Positions 9,701 through 20,779 are shown, counted from the first letter of the stretch. The stretch is 64,000 nt of DNA from Chaetoderma sp. LZ-2023a (GCA_034401795.1 CM067370.1:57388295-57452294), one strand, 5' to 3'. Numbers and translations: made by a program. Notes: a model not told the origin generated them from the sequence alone.

Positions 9701-10480
9701 TACCTTGTCCAGCTGATCCAGCGAGGTCTTGCGGACATCAGGTACTGTCACTGTCTTGCCATATAACTGGGTGGCAAGCTCTCGTGCAGGAGCTGTACTT
9801 CTATCAGCTCGCGCTCCTCTGTGGACTGCTAGACATCTCCAGAGACACATGTTGTTCATGTAGGTGTCGAGGGCAGTCATACTCTTCTTCTGTCGTAGCC
9901 AGTCTGGGAGAGGGCCTGTCCCAAGCGGAGGTTGGCGGTTGATGACAGCCCTGACCTCAACGTTGATTGATCGATATTGTCTGTGTCGAGGCGGGCTTGC
10001 TCTCTTGCTGCCACCCAGTCCTGAGCTACTCCGATCGTGTTCAGCCACAGGCTCCCTCGAGCATTTTTGTGGAAGAGCATCACCCTACCGTCTTCGATAT
10101 GACGGATGTGATAGGTATGAGTGTAGCGGAGGTAGAAGGCATTCTGGACAGTCTGCTGGATCTCTTGCATGATCTGGCCTGTGAGGTCTCCTTCTAGACC
10201 TATAAAGAATGTCCAGCTTACTGACCGGCATCCTCTATCCTCTGTCTCCCTTTTGCCGAGACGCTGGTCGAGAATGTGTTCGCCTTCTCGCCTTATGCTC
10301 CGGGCTAAGGGCTCAGACCTCGGCCCTCCTCATCACTTGCTTAGGGATCCTGCATAGGAGAGGTAAGCACTCCAGTGGATGATCCGCCATCCGCCTCGCT
10401 ATAGTCTTGGCTCGCAAGCTAGCAGTCACCACCTCGTCCAACTGACGAAGCTCAATTATCTGCTGTGCTTTCTTGTAGGG
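6738..10480 (-). pseudogene. POLB: Polinton protein-primed family B DNA polymerase (element A)
   Basis: Multiple frames together cover about 1,200 codons. From the N-terminus there is a conserved block around FYLRYTHTYHIRHIEDG (about 10130), a C2H2-like finger (CSHCQQRFTKACHLQHHADHC region, about 9500), the HGCHWHGCPQH motif (about 9220), and exonuclease-like blocks (VYDFKGLLD, GFNSGRYDLNLI; 8650-9030). Motif A YDTNALYL lies at 8001-8024, motif B LGNSAYGK near 7493-7520, and motif C MDTDS at 7211-7226. The C-terminus is 6989-6738. Frame breaks occur near 10300, 9990, 9280, 8280, 7900 and 7320. All polymerase motifs are still readable, so decay seems moderate. Confidence 0.9.
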
Positions 10481-10489
10481 ATTCCAAGG

Positions 10490-10855
10490 ATCATCAGGCT
10501 CTAAATGGGTGTTCAGACCCTATTATGTGTGGCGATCAGTACCTGGGGGGTGTATATCCCTGTGGATGCCTGGCTCTAAATGGGCGCTCAGGCCCTATTA
10601 TGTGTGGCGATCAGTACCTGTGGGTGGTGTATATCCCTGTGGATGCCTGTCTCTAAATGGGTGTTCAGACCCTATTATGTGTGGTGCTGGCGATCAGTAC
10701 CGGTGGGTGGTGTATATCCCTGTGGATGCCTGTCTCTAAATGGGCGTTCAGATGTGTGTTGATCACAAGGCGGTGCCCGATGCGTGTGGTTGATGGCGAT
10801 CAGTGGTGTATATCACTGTGGAGACGTGTCTCTAAATGGGTGCTCAGATCCAGTT
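10490..10855. repeat. Subterminal tandem repeats of Polinton A (72-96 bp units)
   Basis: About five units begin CTCTAAATGGG near 10499, 10571, 10653, 10735 and 10831. Each contains GATCAGTACC and TATATCCCTGTGGATGCC or a derivative. Equivalent units in inverse orientation lie at 30771-31040 in element B, marking them as part of the element end. Overlapping open frames here are produced by the repeat periodicity. Confidence 0.85.
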
Positions 10856-11025
10856 AGTAGTAGTGTGATGCTACCTCCCTGGCAGCCGTTCCACGGATCG
10901 CCGAACGGCGGCCAATCATTTTGACCCCGACCCTGATTTCCATTTAGCTAAATGAGCCCCCCCCCCACCTGATTTCCATTTAGACAAAGGAGATGATATC
11001 ATTTTGACCCCCTATTACTACTACT
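10856..11025. repeat. Terminal repeat of Polinton A
   Basis: A 170-bp segment bounded by AGTAGTAGTG (10856) and ACTACTACT (11017-11025). It contains inverted GCCGTTC/GAACGGC arms around 10887-10912 and two copies of TGATTTCCATTTAG. Element B's outer end (29669-29872) shares AGTAGTAGT, AAAATGATA and the GCCGTTCGG/CCGAACGGC blocks, so this is the Polinton terminal repeat. Confidence 0.75.
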
Positions 11026-12822
11026 TGGTAGCTGGTTGTCTGTAGGTCCAGCAGATTACTCAATTAAACTGTTCAATAATAACTGGTTATGACTCCTTGT
11101 AGACAAGCTATTGTTCCTTGATTAGCTGCTTAGTGACACTCACTTTTAAAATAGACAATATTATAACATAGTCAAATATTTCCTGGGCACGATACAGCAC
11201 GTGCGATTCATCTTTCACCACGGTGTCTTAACAAGGCTTGATTTGACTCCATGGTTGCGTATCTGGAAATCATTTGTAAGAGCGAAGGTGGAAACTCAGT
11301 ACAGTCATGTTTATCAATGCCATGGAAAAGGCAAATTGCCCACCGCTTGCTGCAATCTGTGCCATTCATATCAGGTCTGTGTCATCTGTGCTGATCTAAA
11401 ATGGCTGTGTAACAGCTTTTGCACAATCAACACCCCCGTGGGTAACACCGAGGTGTAATATTCTCCTGGTGTAATCGTGTGTGTACAAAGGTTGTCAAGT
11501 GACCAAATCTTTGAAAAAATAACAGGCGCTGGTTAGTTGCTGTCAAATGGTCCATTAAGTGCAGAGAAGGTAAAGTGAAAGAAGGTAACCTTAGTTGTTA
11601 GGGTGCGCGGTTAAAAATCGGTGAGAACAATTCAAAGCTATGTAAGCGGTGCTTAAAGTTCCGGTACATCAGCAAATGTACTAATTGGATAACACATTAA
11701 AGTTAATATTTCCCAATAAACGATAGTAAATCATACAATTTTGGACATGAAACGAACAACAAAGAACAGTTTATTAAAGTAAAACTTTATTATTAAAATC
11801 ATATATACACAAAGACCACACTACCCCGTATGTAATATAGTGATTAAAACAATACGTCCATGACTGTTACAGCTGTAAGAGACATTTCAACTCTTCATTT
11901 TTTGTGCATACGACGTGTTCAGCTTTACAATTTTCTGTCCATGGTATCGGTCTTTGCAAGCTGTTTCCTGGATGGATGTATTGCATGTGGCATCAACATT
12001 GATGAGGTCATTCTGTACTTGGTCATCAGCAATTGCACAACTACTGATATTGTGCATGTGTGTTATGGATCAGTTGAATAGTTTGGTTTCATGACTGCTA
12101 TGACTTATTCAAGGTATGTCTTTTCTCAGTTTTTGGTGGTTTCATCACTACTATGGTGTCTCTGTGCCAGGTCCTACATGGAGCATTTGTTTCCCTGATA
12201 TGTAATTACCGCTGTGATGGCTAAGTGTATATACTCGTTGCTCCTTTTTTGCAACATTAAGGGTTAAGCTATTCAACCCACTTTCTACCTTAGTATCTGT
12301 ATAATATGAATGCTTTAAAAACATGTCCGGCGGATATGCTGTTGTGGTCTCCATTTGTCCGTCTCCCTACGAAAGCCCCATCCACCATTGCATTATGAAC
12401 TGAAGGCCAATTGTTGCGAGCTGTCTCATTTCGTGTAAGTAAATAGTTACAGACTGCCGGCCGTTGTTATGGTTTCCCGCAGCTGTAAGAAATGGGGACA
12501 TTTTGGAAGCTTCAGAATGATAACCGTTCCAATTTGCTTCTGGTTATATGTCGCTTAACTTGTCCAAACGCTAATTTCACATTATATTATTTACTTCAAT
12601 CTGTCCTCCAAAATACAATGAACGGCATGGTAAATTTACATGCGATTGAATTTTCTCAAAATAACATGAATCTCTTTGCAATCAAATTCTGGTGTAGACG
12701 ATCGTGTTCTGATTTCACTGTTTACGCCAGAGGTAGACGCCTCACATTCCTTAGATGGGCTATAGTTTATGAGATATTTGTGTTGCTGCCTTTTTGTATC
12801 TTGTATTCTACCTATGTGTCAC
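11026..12822. other. Non-coding stretch
   Basis: AT-rich sequence right of element A. The open frames are short, without recognisable domains or good splice contexts. I see no gene or clear repeat. Confidence 0.5.
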
Positions 12823-13140
12823 AATGGACCTTTATATTTTTAGCCATGCCCCGCCCATCTCTAGCTAAGCTCCACCCACACCTCGCTCGTGTTGGGATCG
12901 ATTGATCTCTGAACTCCCTGACTATCGACTTCCAGAAAACTATACAGGTAAGCTGTTGGATATTTAGTTTCAAAATATTCAACAGCATATTTATTAAATA
13001 GTAGAGACATACAATTCTTACAACGTGTCGGACTTTTAAGAGTTAAAGACGGTCCGTATAGAATCATTTATTACGTAGTGATTATGACGTCATCCCACAT
13101 GCCGCTTAGCTGATTATGACGTCATATCTGGAAAGGTTAA
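12823..13140 (-). mobile_element. CRE-rich MITE, copy 1 (reverse orientation)
   Basis: Begins AATGGACCTTT and ends CTGGAAAGGTTAA, matching the family's outer inverted ends. It holds the ATGCCCCGCCCATCTCTAGC block, a shortened central palindrome (GTTTCAAAATATTCAACAGC) and two TGACGTCAT sites near 13086 and 13118. Confidence 0.7.
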
Positions 13141-13900
13141 TTTATATCACATGCAAGGTGTTTTGCTGTGTCATCTTGTGAGAGATGCATTAGCGTTATA
13201 ACTTTATCTGTAGATTTAATAGTATATAGATTTTACAGGGTCAGTCATGCGTGGAGTCTGGCATAGTATAAATATTTCATAATTAGTTTTGGTTTGCCGT
13301 ATCCTTTGTATCCGCCTGTTCCAATATATGTTGTTGTTCGACTTCTTGTTCCTGTGCTTCTGCTCACAGATAGTGGAATCCCTCGTTCGGTTCATGGTAA
13401 TTTAAAAAGAGGCATGTACAAGACAGTGTACAAGACAGTATCAAACATTATCTATGGATTTGTCTATGGCAGTAATAAACATCAAAATCAAAATTTTCAG
13501 CATGTATTCATATGGTAGCCATTAACATTGTGTATTCTTTCCGTTATGATATTTTACATTTTTTATCTTAACCTAGGCTAAATGTATTGTGCTAGGTTGA
13601 ATTTGAATATAATACTATATTCTGTAATTCAGTTGTTATGACACGTTAAAGAATGTCGCGTAGATCTGGTTTTCAAGCCAGATACACACGATTGCGACCT
13701 TGACCTACAGTTCAAGGTGACCTTTAACATCCAGCTCAGCAAGGATGTCTAGTAAGATGGTATTCTACAGGATCATTTTGGTATATGCCATCCTTTGACA
13801 GCAGACCGGTCCCAAAATTGCAAAATTTGGGCACCTTGCCTTGCGTCCATGTAATAGCCACCTTGGATAACCGTTTGGCATTTATATGTACCTGTACTCG
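13141..13900. other. Non-coding stretch
   Basis: AT-rich sequence with no recognisable gene or repeat. Confidence 0.4.
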
Positions 13901-13927
13901 TACTCAAGTACATTTACAATTTATATA

Positions 13928-14115
13928 TATACCAGGGTTGGGGTCGAGTACAGGCAGCTGTACTGAGGCTGAGTACGAGTACTTTGGCAAAGTACTTGAG
14001 GCTGAGTACAAGTACATGTATTTTTTTAGCAATTGTACTGAGGCTGAGTATATACATATATAGGGTTGGTGTCAGTACAACTGCTAGAAAAAATACATGT
14101 ACTTGTACTCAGCCG
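13928..14115. mobile_element. hAT-like hairpin repeat (GAGTACAAGTAC family)
   Basis: CCAGGGTTGGGGTCGAGTAC at 13931 resembles hAT-type ends (CAGGGTTGG). It is followed by repeated GAGGCTGAGTAC units and an inverted pair: ACAAGTACATGTATTTTT (about 14007) and AAAAATACATGTACTTGT (about 14090). A second GGGTTGGTGTC lies at 14063. This looks like a short non-autonomous element with internal duplication; the exact ends are uncertain. Confidence 0.45.
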
Positions 14116-14902
14116 ACTTCGCCATATAGCTTATTTATTCAGGGATTTGTCGAGGAAATGGTTAAAAGACTAGTATCTGTCTTATGTTAATATTTATGTT
14201 GCTTCCAAAGAGAGCCGTTTATGTCGAAAGATATGATTGGAAAGCGGCAAAATATACAGGCGATGGTTTGTATTCCCTGATTTCTTTTATTTCGTGCTAG
14301 AGCCATTCTCATATATTCCATATATGCACGTGTGTAAAAAATCGTTAACAGGCTCGGATTTACACAAATATTAGATCTGGTTGGGGGAGGGGGGGATCGG
14401 GGTGGGGGGGGGGGGGGGTCCAAATTGCATAGCTGTGTGGCGCCACCATTAAATAATACCCACAAAGAATGCCATTCTGACAATACATTTCCCTACCCAG
14501 CTTATACCTAGATACTCCAGAAGTTCGGAACATTGGCATTCATTTGCGCAAAGTTTCTTAATTTAAATTTGGCTAGTTTGAGTATATATTTTAACGGATT
14601 GACTTCTGAAGGCATATACATGTGGTTGATATTTGAGTAGATATTTGATCACATTGACTTGAATGACTGTAGACATATATCTGGCATTGTATCCGTAATG
14701 ATATGATGGTTATGGTCGTATTGGTAGCCTATAGGCTGAATGATCAGGCAGCAAAGAAAACGTGGTAATTGAAGAGAGATGCCAGATTACTACCTATCAG
14801 TTGCTGTAAGAAATTTTGTTGTAGCTTCAAAACAGCTGAACTTTCGACTATCTTTCGATCTGCCATAGCAGAAGCGTGCCTGTCAGCTCCCAAAAGACAT
14901 AG
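14116..14902. other. Non-coding stretch with a G-run
   Basis: Contains a G-rich tract (14383-14420, including a run of about 16 G) and otherwise unique-looking AT-rich DNA. Confidence 0.4.
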
Positions 14903-15016
14903 GAATATGATTCCAAGATAGGCCTAATAACGTTCAAGACTAACGTAAAAGATGTTTCCAAGTCCTCAAACATAGATGTGCTTCATCAAGCCAGGAGCCT
15001 GAGGAAGCGCAGTAAG
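14903..15016 (+). CDS. Candidate internal exon, 38 codons (tentative)
   Basis: An open 114-nt segment lies between an AG acceptor (14901-14902) and a GTACGA donor after AAG (15017). It encodes a lysine/serine-rich segment ending in LHQARSLRKRSK. It lies about 500 bp upstream of the SH2 exon, but the phases do not match (this ends in phase 0, the SH2 exon needs two preceding bases), so any link would need another exon. It may be chance. Confidence 0.25.
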
Positions 15017-15049
15017 GTACGAATTCTTGTCAACATCAATAATTTCCAC

Positions 15050-15421
15050 TGTATCCATCCATCATATGACGTCATAATGAACATCGCGACGTGTAGAATG
15101 ACATCACAATCAATGACGTCATTATGACGTCATGAATGGCGTAAATATGTCCGCCACGAACGCATAGTTGAAGACGGACTATGCGTTATTGTACGAATTG
15201 TATGGCTTTACTATTTAATATATAACCTGTTGAATATTTTGAAACTAATTTGGCGATGTTGCCGCCCGTCAAATTAGTTACGAAATATTCAACAACTGTA
15301 TAGTTTTCAGGAAATTGATAGTCAGGACATTCCGGGATTGATCAATACCGACACGGCGAGGTGTGGGTGGAGCTTGGCTAGTGATGGGCGAGGCATAGCT
15401 AAAACTGGAAAGGTCCATTAC
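15050..15421 (+). mobile_element. CRE-rich MITE, copy 2
   Basis: TATCCATCCATCATATGACG (15052) through AAACTGGAAAGGTCCATTA (15421). It includes four TGACGTCA or TGACATCA-type sites, the CGCATAGTTGAAGACGGACTATGCG hairpin region (15160-15185), a central palindrome (15228-15296) and the GGGTGGAGCTTGGCTAG block. It ends about 100 bp before the SH2 exon, so it sits in the flanking intron. Confidence 0.8.
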
Positions 15422-15526
15422 TGTACTCGGAATCAAACTAACAGGATTACACCCCGTCCACTCGAACCCTTCAGTTCAATCTGGAACATAAGGCTCTTGT
15501 ACTTTCTAGTTGCTAATGTTTTACAG

Positions 15527-15668
15527 GACTCGTGAACAGGTGGAACATTACAGAATTGTGGAGGTTGACAGATTGTATTACTTAGAGAGTCAGCCATATC
15601 CATATCTGGACTCTATCATCCTGTACCATCGAAAACACAAACTGTATGGAACAAAACTTACGCAACAG
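15527..15668 (+). CDS. SH2-domain exon (C-terminal half of the domain)
   Basis: An exon of 142 nt with acceptor TTTTACAG before 15527 and donor CAG|GTAAGG at 15669. After one base completing the previous codon, it gives 47 uninterrupted codons. The residues HYRIVEV, RLYYLES and YLDSIILYHRKHKLYG correspond to the central strands and second helix of an SH2 domain (the usual pattern is HYxI, YYI, F/YxSLxxLIxYY, GL). SH2 domains bind phosphotyrosine peptides in the cytosol; the part with the invariant arginine would be in an upstream exon I did not find. This is the clearest host gene segment in the window. The specific gene is not identified. Confidence 0.7.
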
Positions 15669-15805
15669 GTAAGGAGCATGTACAGCGGCAAAATTGGAGA
15701 TGACGACGACAAACACCAGTACACACACCATCACAACCCAGTACTTTCACCACCCACGATGATAACGACTAATCACGACCATGACCAACTGTCAGTCGGT
15801 CGGTC

Positions 15806-15895
15806 GGTCGTCCTCGTCATCGTCTTCTTCTTCTTCTTCTTCGTCTTCTTATTCTTCTTCTTTGTCGTCGTCGTCGTCGTCGTTTTCTTCTTGTT
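15806..15895. repeat. Trinucleotide repeats (GGTC, TTC, GTC) in the intron
   Basis: Runs of CGGT, TTC and GTC units lie in the 322-bp intron between the SH2 exon and the next exon; they create artefactual poly-Phe/Val frames. Confidence 0.85.
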
Positions 15896-15990
15896 GCTGT
15901 CTAAATAGTATAGAGTATGGAAATGTTGCATTGACATATATAATAGCATGACTTCATTTTCTGAGAGCTTACTGTATATCTGTGTTACAG

Positions 15991-16194
15991 GTGTATATAA
16001 ATTCACGTGCGGTGAAGGACTTCACAGCTAAACTCACGGAAATGACTGATAAAGTGAGGCAGATGAAGAATCGCCCAGCCGATTTGAGTCACCTTGAAGA
16101 AGAGAATGCGAATGAGCTCACAGAAATAAACTTTAATATTGACCACGAGTCTGATGATTTGAGATACGGAACAGGAAATATGTTCTTATTTTGA
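15991..16194 (+). CDS. Exon downstream of the SH2 exon, probably terminal
   Basis: The acceptor GTGTTACAG ends at 15990 and the frame continues directly from the SH2 exon (phase 0 junction). It encodes 67 residues beginning VYINSRAVKDFTAKLTEMTD, then an acidic, helical stretch (LEEENANELTEINF), and stops at 16192-16194. An AATAAA lies at about 16126 inside the frame. An internal GTGAGG at about 16052 could be an alternative donor, so the 3' end is less certain than the start. Confidence 0.55.
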   Translation: MYINSRAVKDFTAKLTEMTDKVRQMKNRPADLSHLEEENANELTEINFNIDHESDDLRYGTGNMFLF

Positions 16195-18564
16195 ACTTTA
16201 ATCCAGAACAATAGTTGCAATATTAACCTCTGACACCATGAGTGTTAAAAAGCATGATTAGCCTACAAGAAAGCTGGAATATGAAATATGCTCCTATTCT
16301 GACCTTTGATCTTTAAAAGTATTACACGAATGACAATTTGAAAGGCGGATGTGGAAACACGTTCTTGTTTTAACCATTACATTGACATCATTAACAGTAG
16401 ACGATAATGTAACCCTCAAATACGGTGTTTATATTTAAGCGATGATATGAACATATAGTGTTGCTATCGTTCTGATGAGTTATCATGAATATTGTCACTA
16501 ACGGGCGAGGAAGGCAGCTAAGTCGGATTTAGCCTGTTTGGGGCCAGAGCTAATTGGTTGTGGGAAGAGCCAGTCATTCCTGTGGTAAATTGTTAAAAAT
16601 AGTCTTTTCTTGGCCTGCAAATGGACATTCAACAAGAAAATATTTTGATAATCTTGCCAAAAGTCAAGCTTGAACATGCTAAAATCACTGACAGGGTTCC
16701 CGTTTACCTCGCTAGAGACATAACCTACAGGCGGTAAAGCTACAGGGATCTAACAGATACACACGCATGAATGTCCGGTCGACATCTACCAGGTTTCCTA
16801 GAGTCAAATCATTTACATTATCATGATACCATCATTCTGTTCCCTTATCAATTAATTCAGAAGTATAATCTCGCAGCAGAACTATATATTCAACCTATCC
16901 AAATTCATAGGCCTTAATTAGCCTATTTGTCGTTAATAACAAACTTCTCCACCGCGATGTAGATTCTGCTAGGAGTGGACAATCTGAAAACAAATTTCAA
17001 AATCAGTTTAAACAATAACTTTCTTTCCTGCTATCCAGCTATACCAAACTGACGCAAAAATAGACTTAAGCAGAAATTATATTTCTTATAATGCTGAGCC
17101 GTCAGATTCCCGAGAATTAATTCCATCACTTCACCAGAATTTCTATTGATAGTTTCGTTATTAACCTTCCGAGGCTGTTTCAAGCGAACTTTCTCACGCT
17201 AATCGTTTGTTCTCATGCAGCCCTTCCGACACTCTATTTTATGTTTGATTACCGAGCTTGTGTCCTACCCATGCCCGTTTCTGTTGACACCCCCCCCCCC
17301 CCATCTACCCCACCACCCATCAACCTCCCCATCTCCCTCCCTCCCTGAGTTTGTTAACCGTGGTTAGGAATTCTGGCACCGCATCTGCTATTGCCGAGGA
17401 CTTAAACCCAGATACCAGTTTGAACACTTGATTCCCAGGCATTTCTTAGAGAAAATATTGCAGTAGCATCTGCCACCATGATCTGTATTAGTCTACTAAT
17501 AGGCTGTTATTCGGTTATTCTCTCTAGAATTTTGCACAAAAAAAATGTTTAGAAAATATGATTGCTGTCTAAATGGATAAAAACTGGCAATATTTCATAG
17601 CTGTAGATTACAATTATACCTAAGGAATTATTATGTAGTAGGCTAGTAGTGTAAATGTCTACATGATAACTTACAAATCGTTCATATGTTATGTTATTCT
17701 AATTTATGCTATAACGAGTAGGCCTACGGCAATGTGATTAGTTATTACCTATTTACCTATTACCTTTGTAGTATTTGACACCATTCATATTATATTGCTG
17801 AGACCACCTTAGATTACTATTTGCTAGACTGTGTCACATATTTTAATCAAGGCGAATGATTGCCATTTGTAGCTTGAGATTTGTTATGAATTCTAATGAC
17901 ATAATTTTTCAAGGTCTATGAAATTATTCTTCTATAATGGTGAATTTCATTATATTATAGCCTACTGCAATTTTATGCACAGTTATTTTAGAATGAAAAA
18001 GAATTATAGTAATGGTGTCAATTTCTTTTTATTTTAAAGCGTCACGGATTTAGTTTTCAATTGATTTAATCTGCCATAAATTAAGGCAAATATTATGACA
18101 GTGAGCATAGTAGGCCATATGGAAATGGGTATTGATTTCAAGCTTCGCTTGTTAAGGTGTGGGTGGGGTGGCGGGGGAGTTATTGAGGGAAAGATGAGCT
18201 CACATACAGGAAGTTTGATTTTAATAATACTGTTATGTAATGTTGTTCATAATCTGCGCCTTGCTCAGCTTTCTTATCCAAATTTCGCGCGCTGACTATT
18301 ATTGAAGTTTTTATCGAAAATGGCTACACATATTTGAGTCGTAAGCTGCAATATGTCCTACATAGGCATAGACCATATCTCAGCGTTTTCGTTTGGAAAA
18401 TGAAATGCTACATAGACGTAATTATTGTCATGCATTATGTTAGAAGATTCTATACGGTCAACGTTTACAGTAAAATCTAGCCTCATAGCACGTATGACTC
18501 GGAGCGTAATAACTGTGGCTAAATGTGGCTCAGGTCATAGCGACTGTGTTTAGTGTGATGTAAA
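16195..18564. other. Non-coding stretch
   Basis: AT-rich, with a poly-C run near 17287-17301 and short pyrimidine-rich tracts (17300-17345). A segment around 16610-16650 (TTGGCCTGCAAATGG) recurs near 29560, suggesting an old dispersed repeat. No coding evidence. Confidence 0.5.
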
Positions 18565-19255
18565 TAGAGTGATCCATTTCTAGCCATGTCCCGCCCATCT
18601 CTAGCCATGCCCCGCCCATTTCTAGCCGTGCCCCGCCCATTTCTAGCTATGCCCCCTCCCATTTCTAGCTATGCCCCTCCAATTGCTAGCCATGTCCCGA
18701 TCATTTCTAGCCATTCCCGCCCATTTCTAGCCGTGCCCGCCCATTTCTCGCTATGCCCCTCCCATTTCTAGCCATGCCCAGCCAATTTCTAGCCATGCCC
18801 CACCAATTTCTAGCCATGCCCCGCCCATTTCTAGCCACGCCCCTTCCATTTCTAGAAAAGCTCCGCCCACCTTTTTACGCGTTTTGGAATCAATTTATCT
18901 ATTTGATTCCTGATTCCCAGATTCACAATTTCAAGATAGCTAGGGAGGGTTGGGGTTAGTTATAATCTTTGTTAACTCATACAGACAGTCCGGCTATGTA
19001 GGAGATCTGGTTTTGGTACCATCAGGTAAGCTGTTGAATATTTTGAAAACAATATAACTGGGTATATGGCAGCAACAGCGTCCAGTCAAATTAGTTTTTA
19101 AAATATTCAACGGAATGTTTATTATATTGTAAATTCATCAAAGACATACAATTTGTACACTTCACTTTCCAGTTTTCATGACGAAGTTAAATGTAATATT
19201 CAGTGTGACGTCAGCTCAGAGTGAGGTAATTGAGTATGACGTCAGATACTTGCAA
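18560..19255 (-). mobile_element. CRE-rich MITE, copy 3, with internal minisatellite expansion
   Basis: Reverse-oriented copy: GATCCATTTCTAGCC at about 18571, an expanded internal array (18571-18870), a central palindrome at 19028-19112 (GTTGAATATTTTGAAAAC and its partner), then TGACGTCAG sites near 19205 and 19237. Confidence 0.65.
18571..18870. repeat. About 20-bp minisatellite (CATTTCTAGCCATGCCCCGC)
   Basis: About 14 degenerate copies of a unit close to CATTTCTAGCCATGCCCCGC. The unit matches the MITE internal block (GATGGGCGGGGCATAGCTA, other strand), so it probably arose by expansion within this MITE copy. Open frames across it are artefacts. Confidence 0.9.
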
Positions 19256-20019
19256 AAGACTATACATGTATTCCTATGGCTTCTAACCGGTATTGAGATA
19301 TGGGTGGGTTTTTTTTAACTACGGGCCTGTTGGTGCACTCTAAGATGTCCGTATAAGCCAGGTTTTGTGATATCGCCTTATTATTTATTATCTTTACTTT
19401 GTATTCTAGCATATGCTCTTATCATCCTCATTGTACAGTTCTATTATTGTAAAAATATATAATAAATCTATGCTACAGGCAATGTGTTCTTAATGTTGCC
19501 ATTCTTCTATTAGCATTTTCATAGTGTGACTAAATAAACATTGATAACGGTTTGGTTTGGTCGATTACATTGCAATGGTAGCTGAACTGCAAATACATGG
19601 CATAATTACACCATCATAATAATGGTTTCATTGTCAGCCATGATGGATGAAAGTTAGCCAAATAGAACTTAGCCAAATAGAGCCATTGGTTTTACCATTT
19701 TCAGATCACTTTGAGATCAAGACCCAATCTCTCTAGGCACATTCGCGATTCACCGCCTCACAAACAGCCCAACAGCCAGAACAACAAAGCATCATTTATC
19801 TTTATTTTTGTTAGTTATCATGTAACTGTAAATAAGCTCCATCATGCATAATAACATATGATTAAATGCATCAAAGTGGACTTACATGATAGGGTGCTCA
19901 TAGTGGACATGTATTTTCTCCTCCTTCCAACCCTAATACCCAATCATAAATGATCTGGAGAGGATGGATGGATGCAAAATGCGTAATGAATGACGGAGCT
20001 AAGTCAGCCATGAACTTTT
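19256..20019. other. Non-coding stretch
   Basis: AT-rich sequence with no recognisable gene. Near 19660 a short TAGCCAAATAGA unit is repeated. Confidence 0.4.
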
Positions 20020-20285
20020 AAAAATTCATCATGTGTACGAATTGTATGTGTTTACTATTTAATAACAATTCTATTGAATATTTTAAAAGTAATTTGACTG
20101 GGTGCTGTTGCTGCCGCGCAACAGCGCCAAATCAAATTAGTTTCAAAATACTCAACAGCTTACCTGTATACTTAGTTATACCTTGATATTGGGATTCTGG
20201 GAATTCAGGGTTTGATCAATCCAAAACACGAGCAAAGCGTGGGCGGAGCTTAGCTATAAATAGGTGGGGCCTAGTTAACATGGAT
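20020..20285 (+). mobile_element. CRE-rich MITE, copy 4 (5' truncated)
   Basis: Starts within GTACGAATTGTATGTGTTTAC. It has the central palindrome (about 20071-20159: CTATTGAATATTTTAAAAGT and its partner with TGCTGTTGCTGCC/GCAACAGC) and the 3' part GTGGGCGGAGCTTAGC. The TGACGTCA-bearing half is missing. Confidence 0.7.
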
Positions 20286-20339
20286 TCATCCATTGTATTA
20301 ATGTGTCATCTGTCTTGCTGATTAATCCAATTTACCTCA

Positions 20340-20735
20340 CCAGAGTATCCATCCATCATCAGACCTCGTATGACGTCATAATCAGCTCACTGAGTAATCA
20401 TTACGTCACAAAGGGTTCCATATAGATCGTCATCAAATTGCAAATGGTCCGACACGTTGCATGAATTGCATGTCTTTGTAATTCTTTGCTATTTAATAAA
20501 CATGCTGTCGAATATTTTTAAACTAATTTGGCTGGGCGCTGTTGCTGTCTTAGGCAGCAACAGCACCCAGTCAAATTAGTTTCAAAATATTCAACAGCTT
20601 ACCTGTGTAGTTTTCTGGAAGCCGATAGTCAGGGTGTTCAGAGATCGATCGATCCGAACACGAGCGAGGTGTGGATGGAGCTTAGCTAGAGATGGGCGGG
20701 GCATAGTTAAAACCGGAAAGGTCCATGGATGTCAA
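20340..20735 (+). mobile_element. CRE-rich MITE, copy 5 (near full length)
   Basis: TATCCATCCATCATCAGACC, then ATGACGTCATAATC, the central palindrome at 20504-20598 (CTGGGCGCTGTTGCTG and its complement), and the GAGATGGGCGGGGCATAG block, ending GGAAAGGTCCATGG. A good family reference copy. Confidence 0.85.
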
Positions 20736-20779
20736 ATTTACTATCTTCAGCTGCATGCCTGTTGTTGTGCCACGCTGAA

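Larger units (their letters stand above)
1..11025 (+). mobile_element. Polinton/Maverick element A, left end outside window
   Basis: A large self-synthesising DNA transposon is recognised from co-occurrence of a family B DNA polymerase (minus strand), a retroviral-type integrase (plus strand), an ATPase C-terminal fragment and capsid-like and small accessory genes. The right boundary is placed at 11025, where the sequence ends in ACTACTACT, the complement of the AGTAGTAGT that starts element B at 29669. Subterminal tandem repeats precede this end. The other terminus and the target duplication are not in the window. Most genes are frameshifted, and a 1.4-kb insertion splits the capsid-like gene, so the copy is probably non-autonomous. 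Confidence 0.9.

Noticed and set aside
10465-10857. Several overlapping plus-strand frames with GGVYPCGCL-like repeats
   Set aside because: They arise from the Polinton subterminal tandem units and are not conserved as proteins in element B.
18586-18959. Proline-rich plus-strand frames
   Set aside because: Encoded by the about 20-bp minisatellite inside a MITE.
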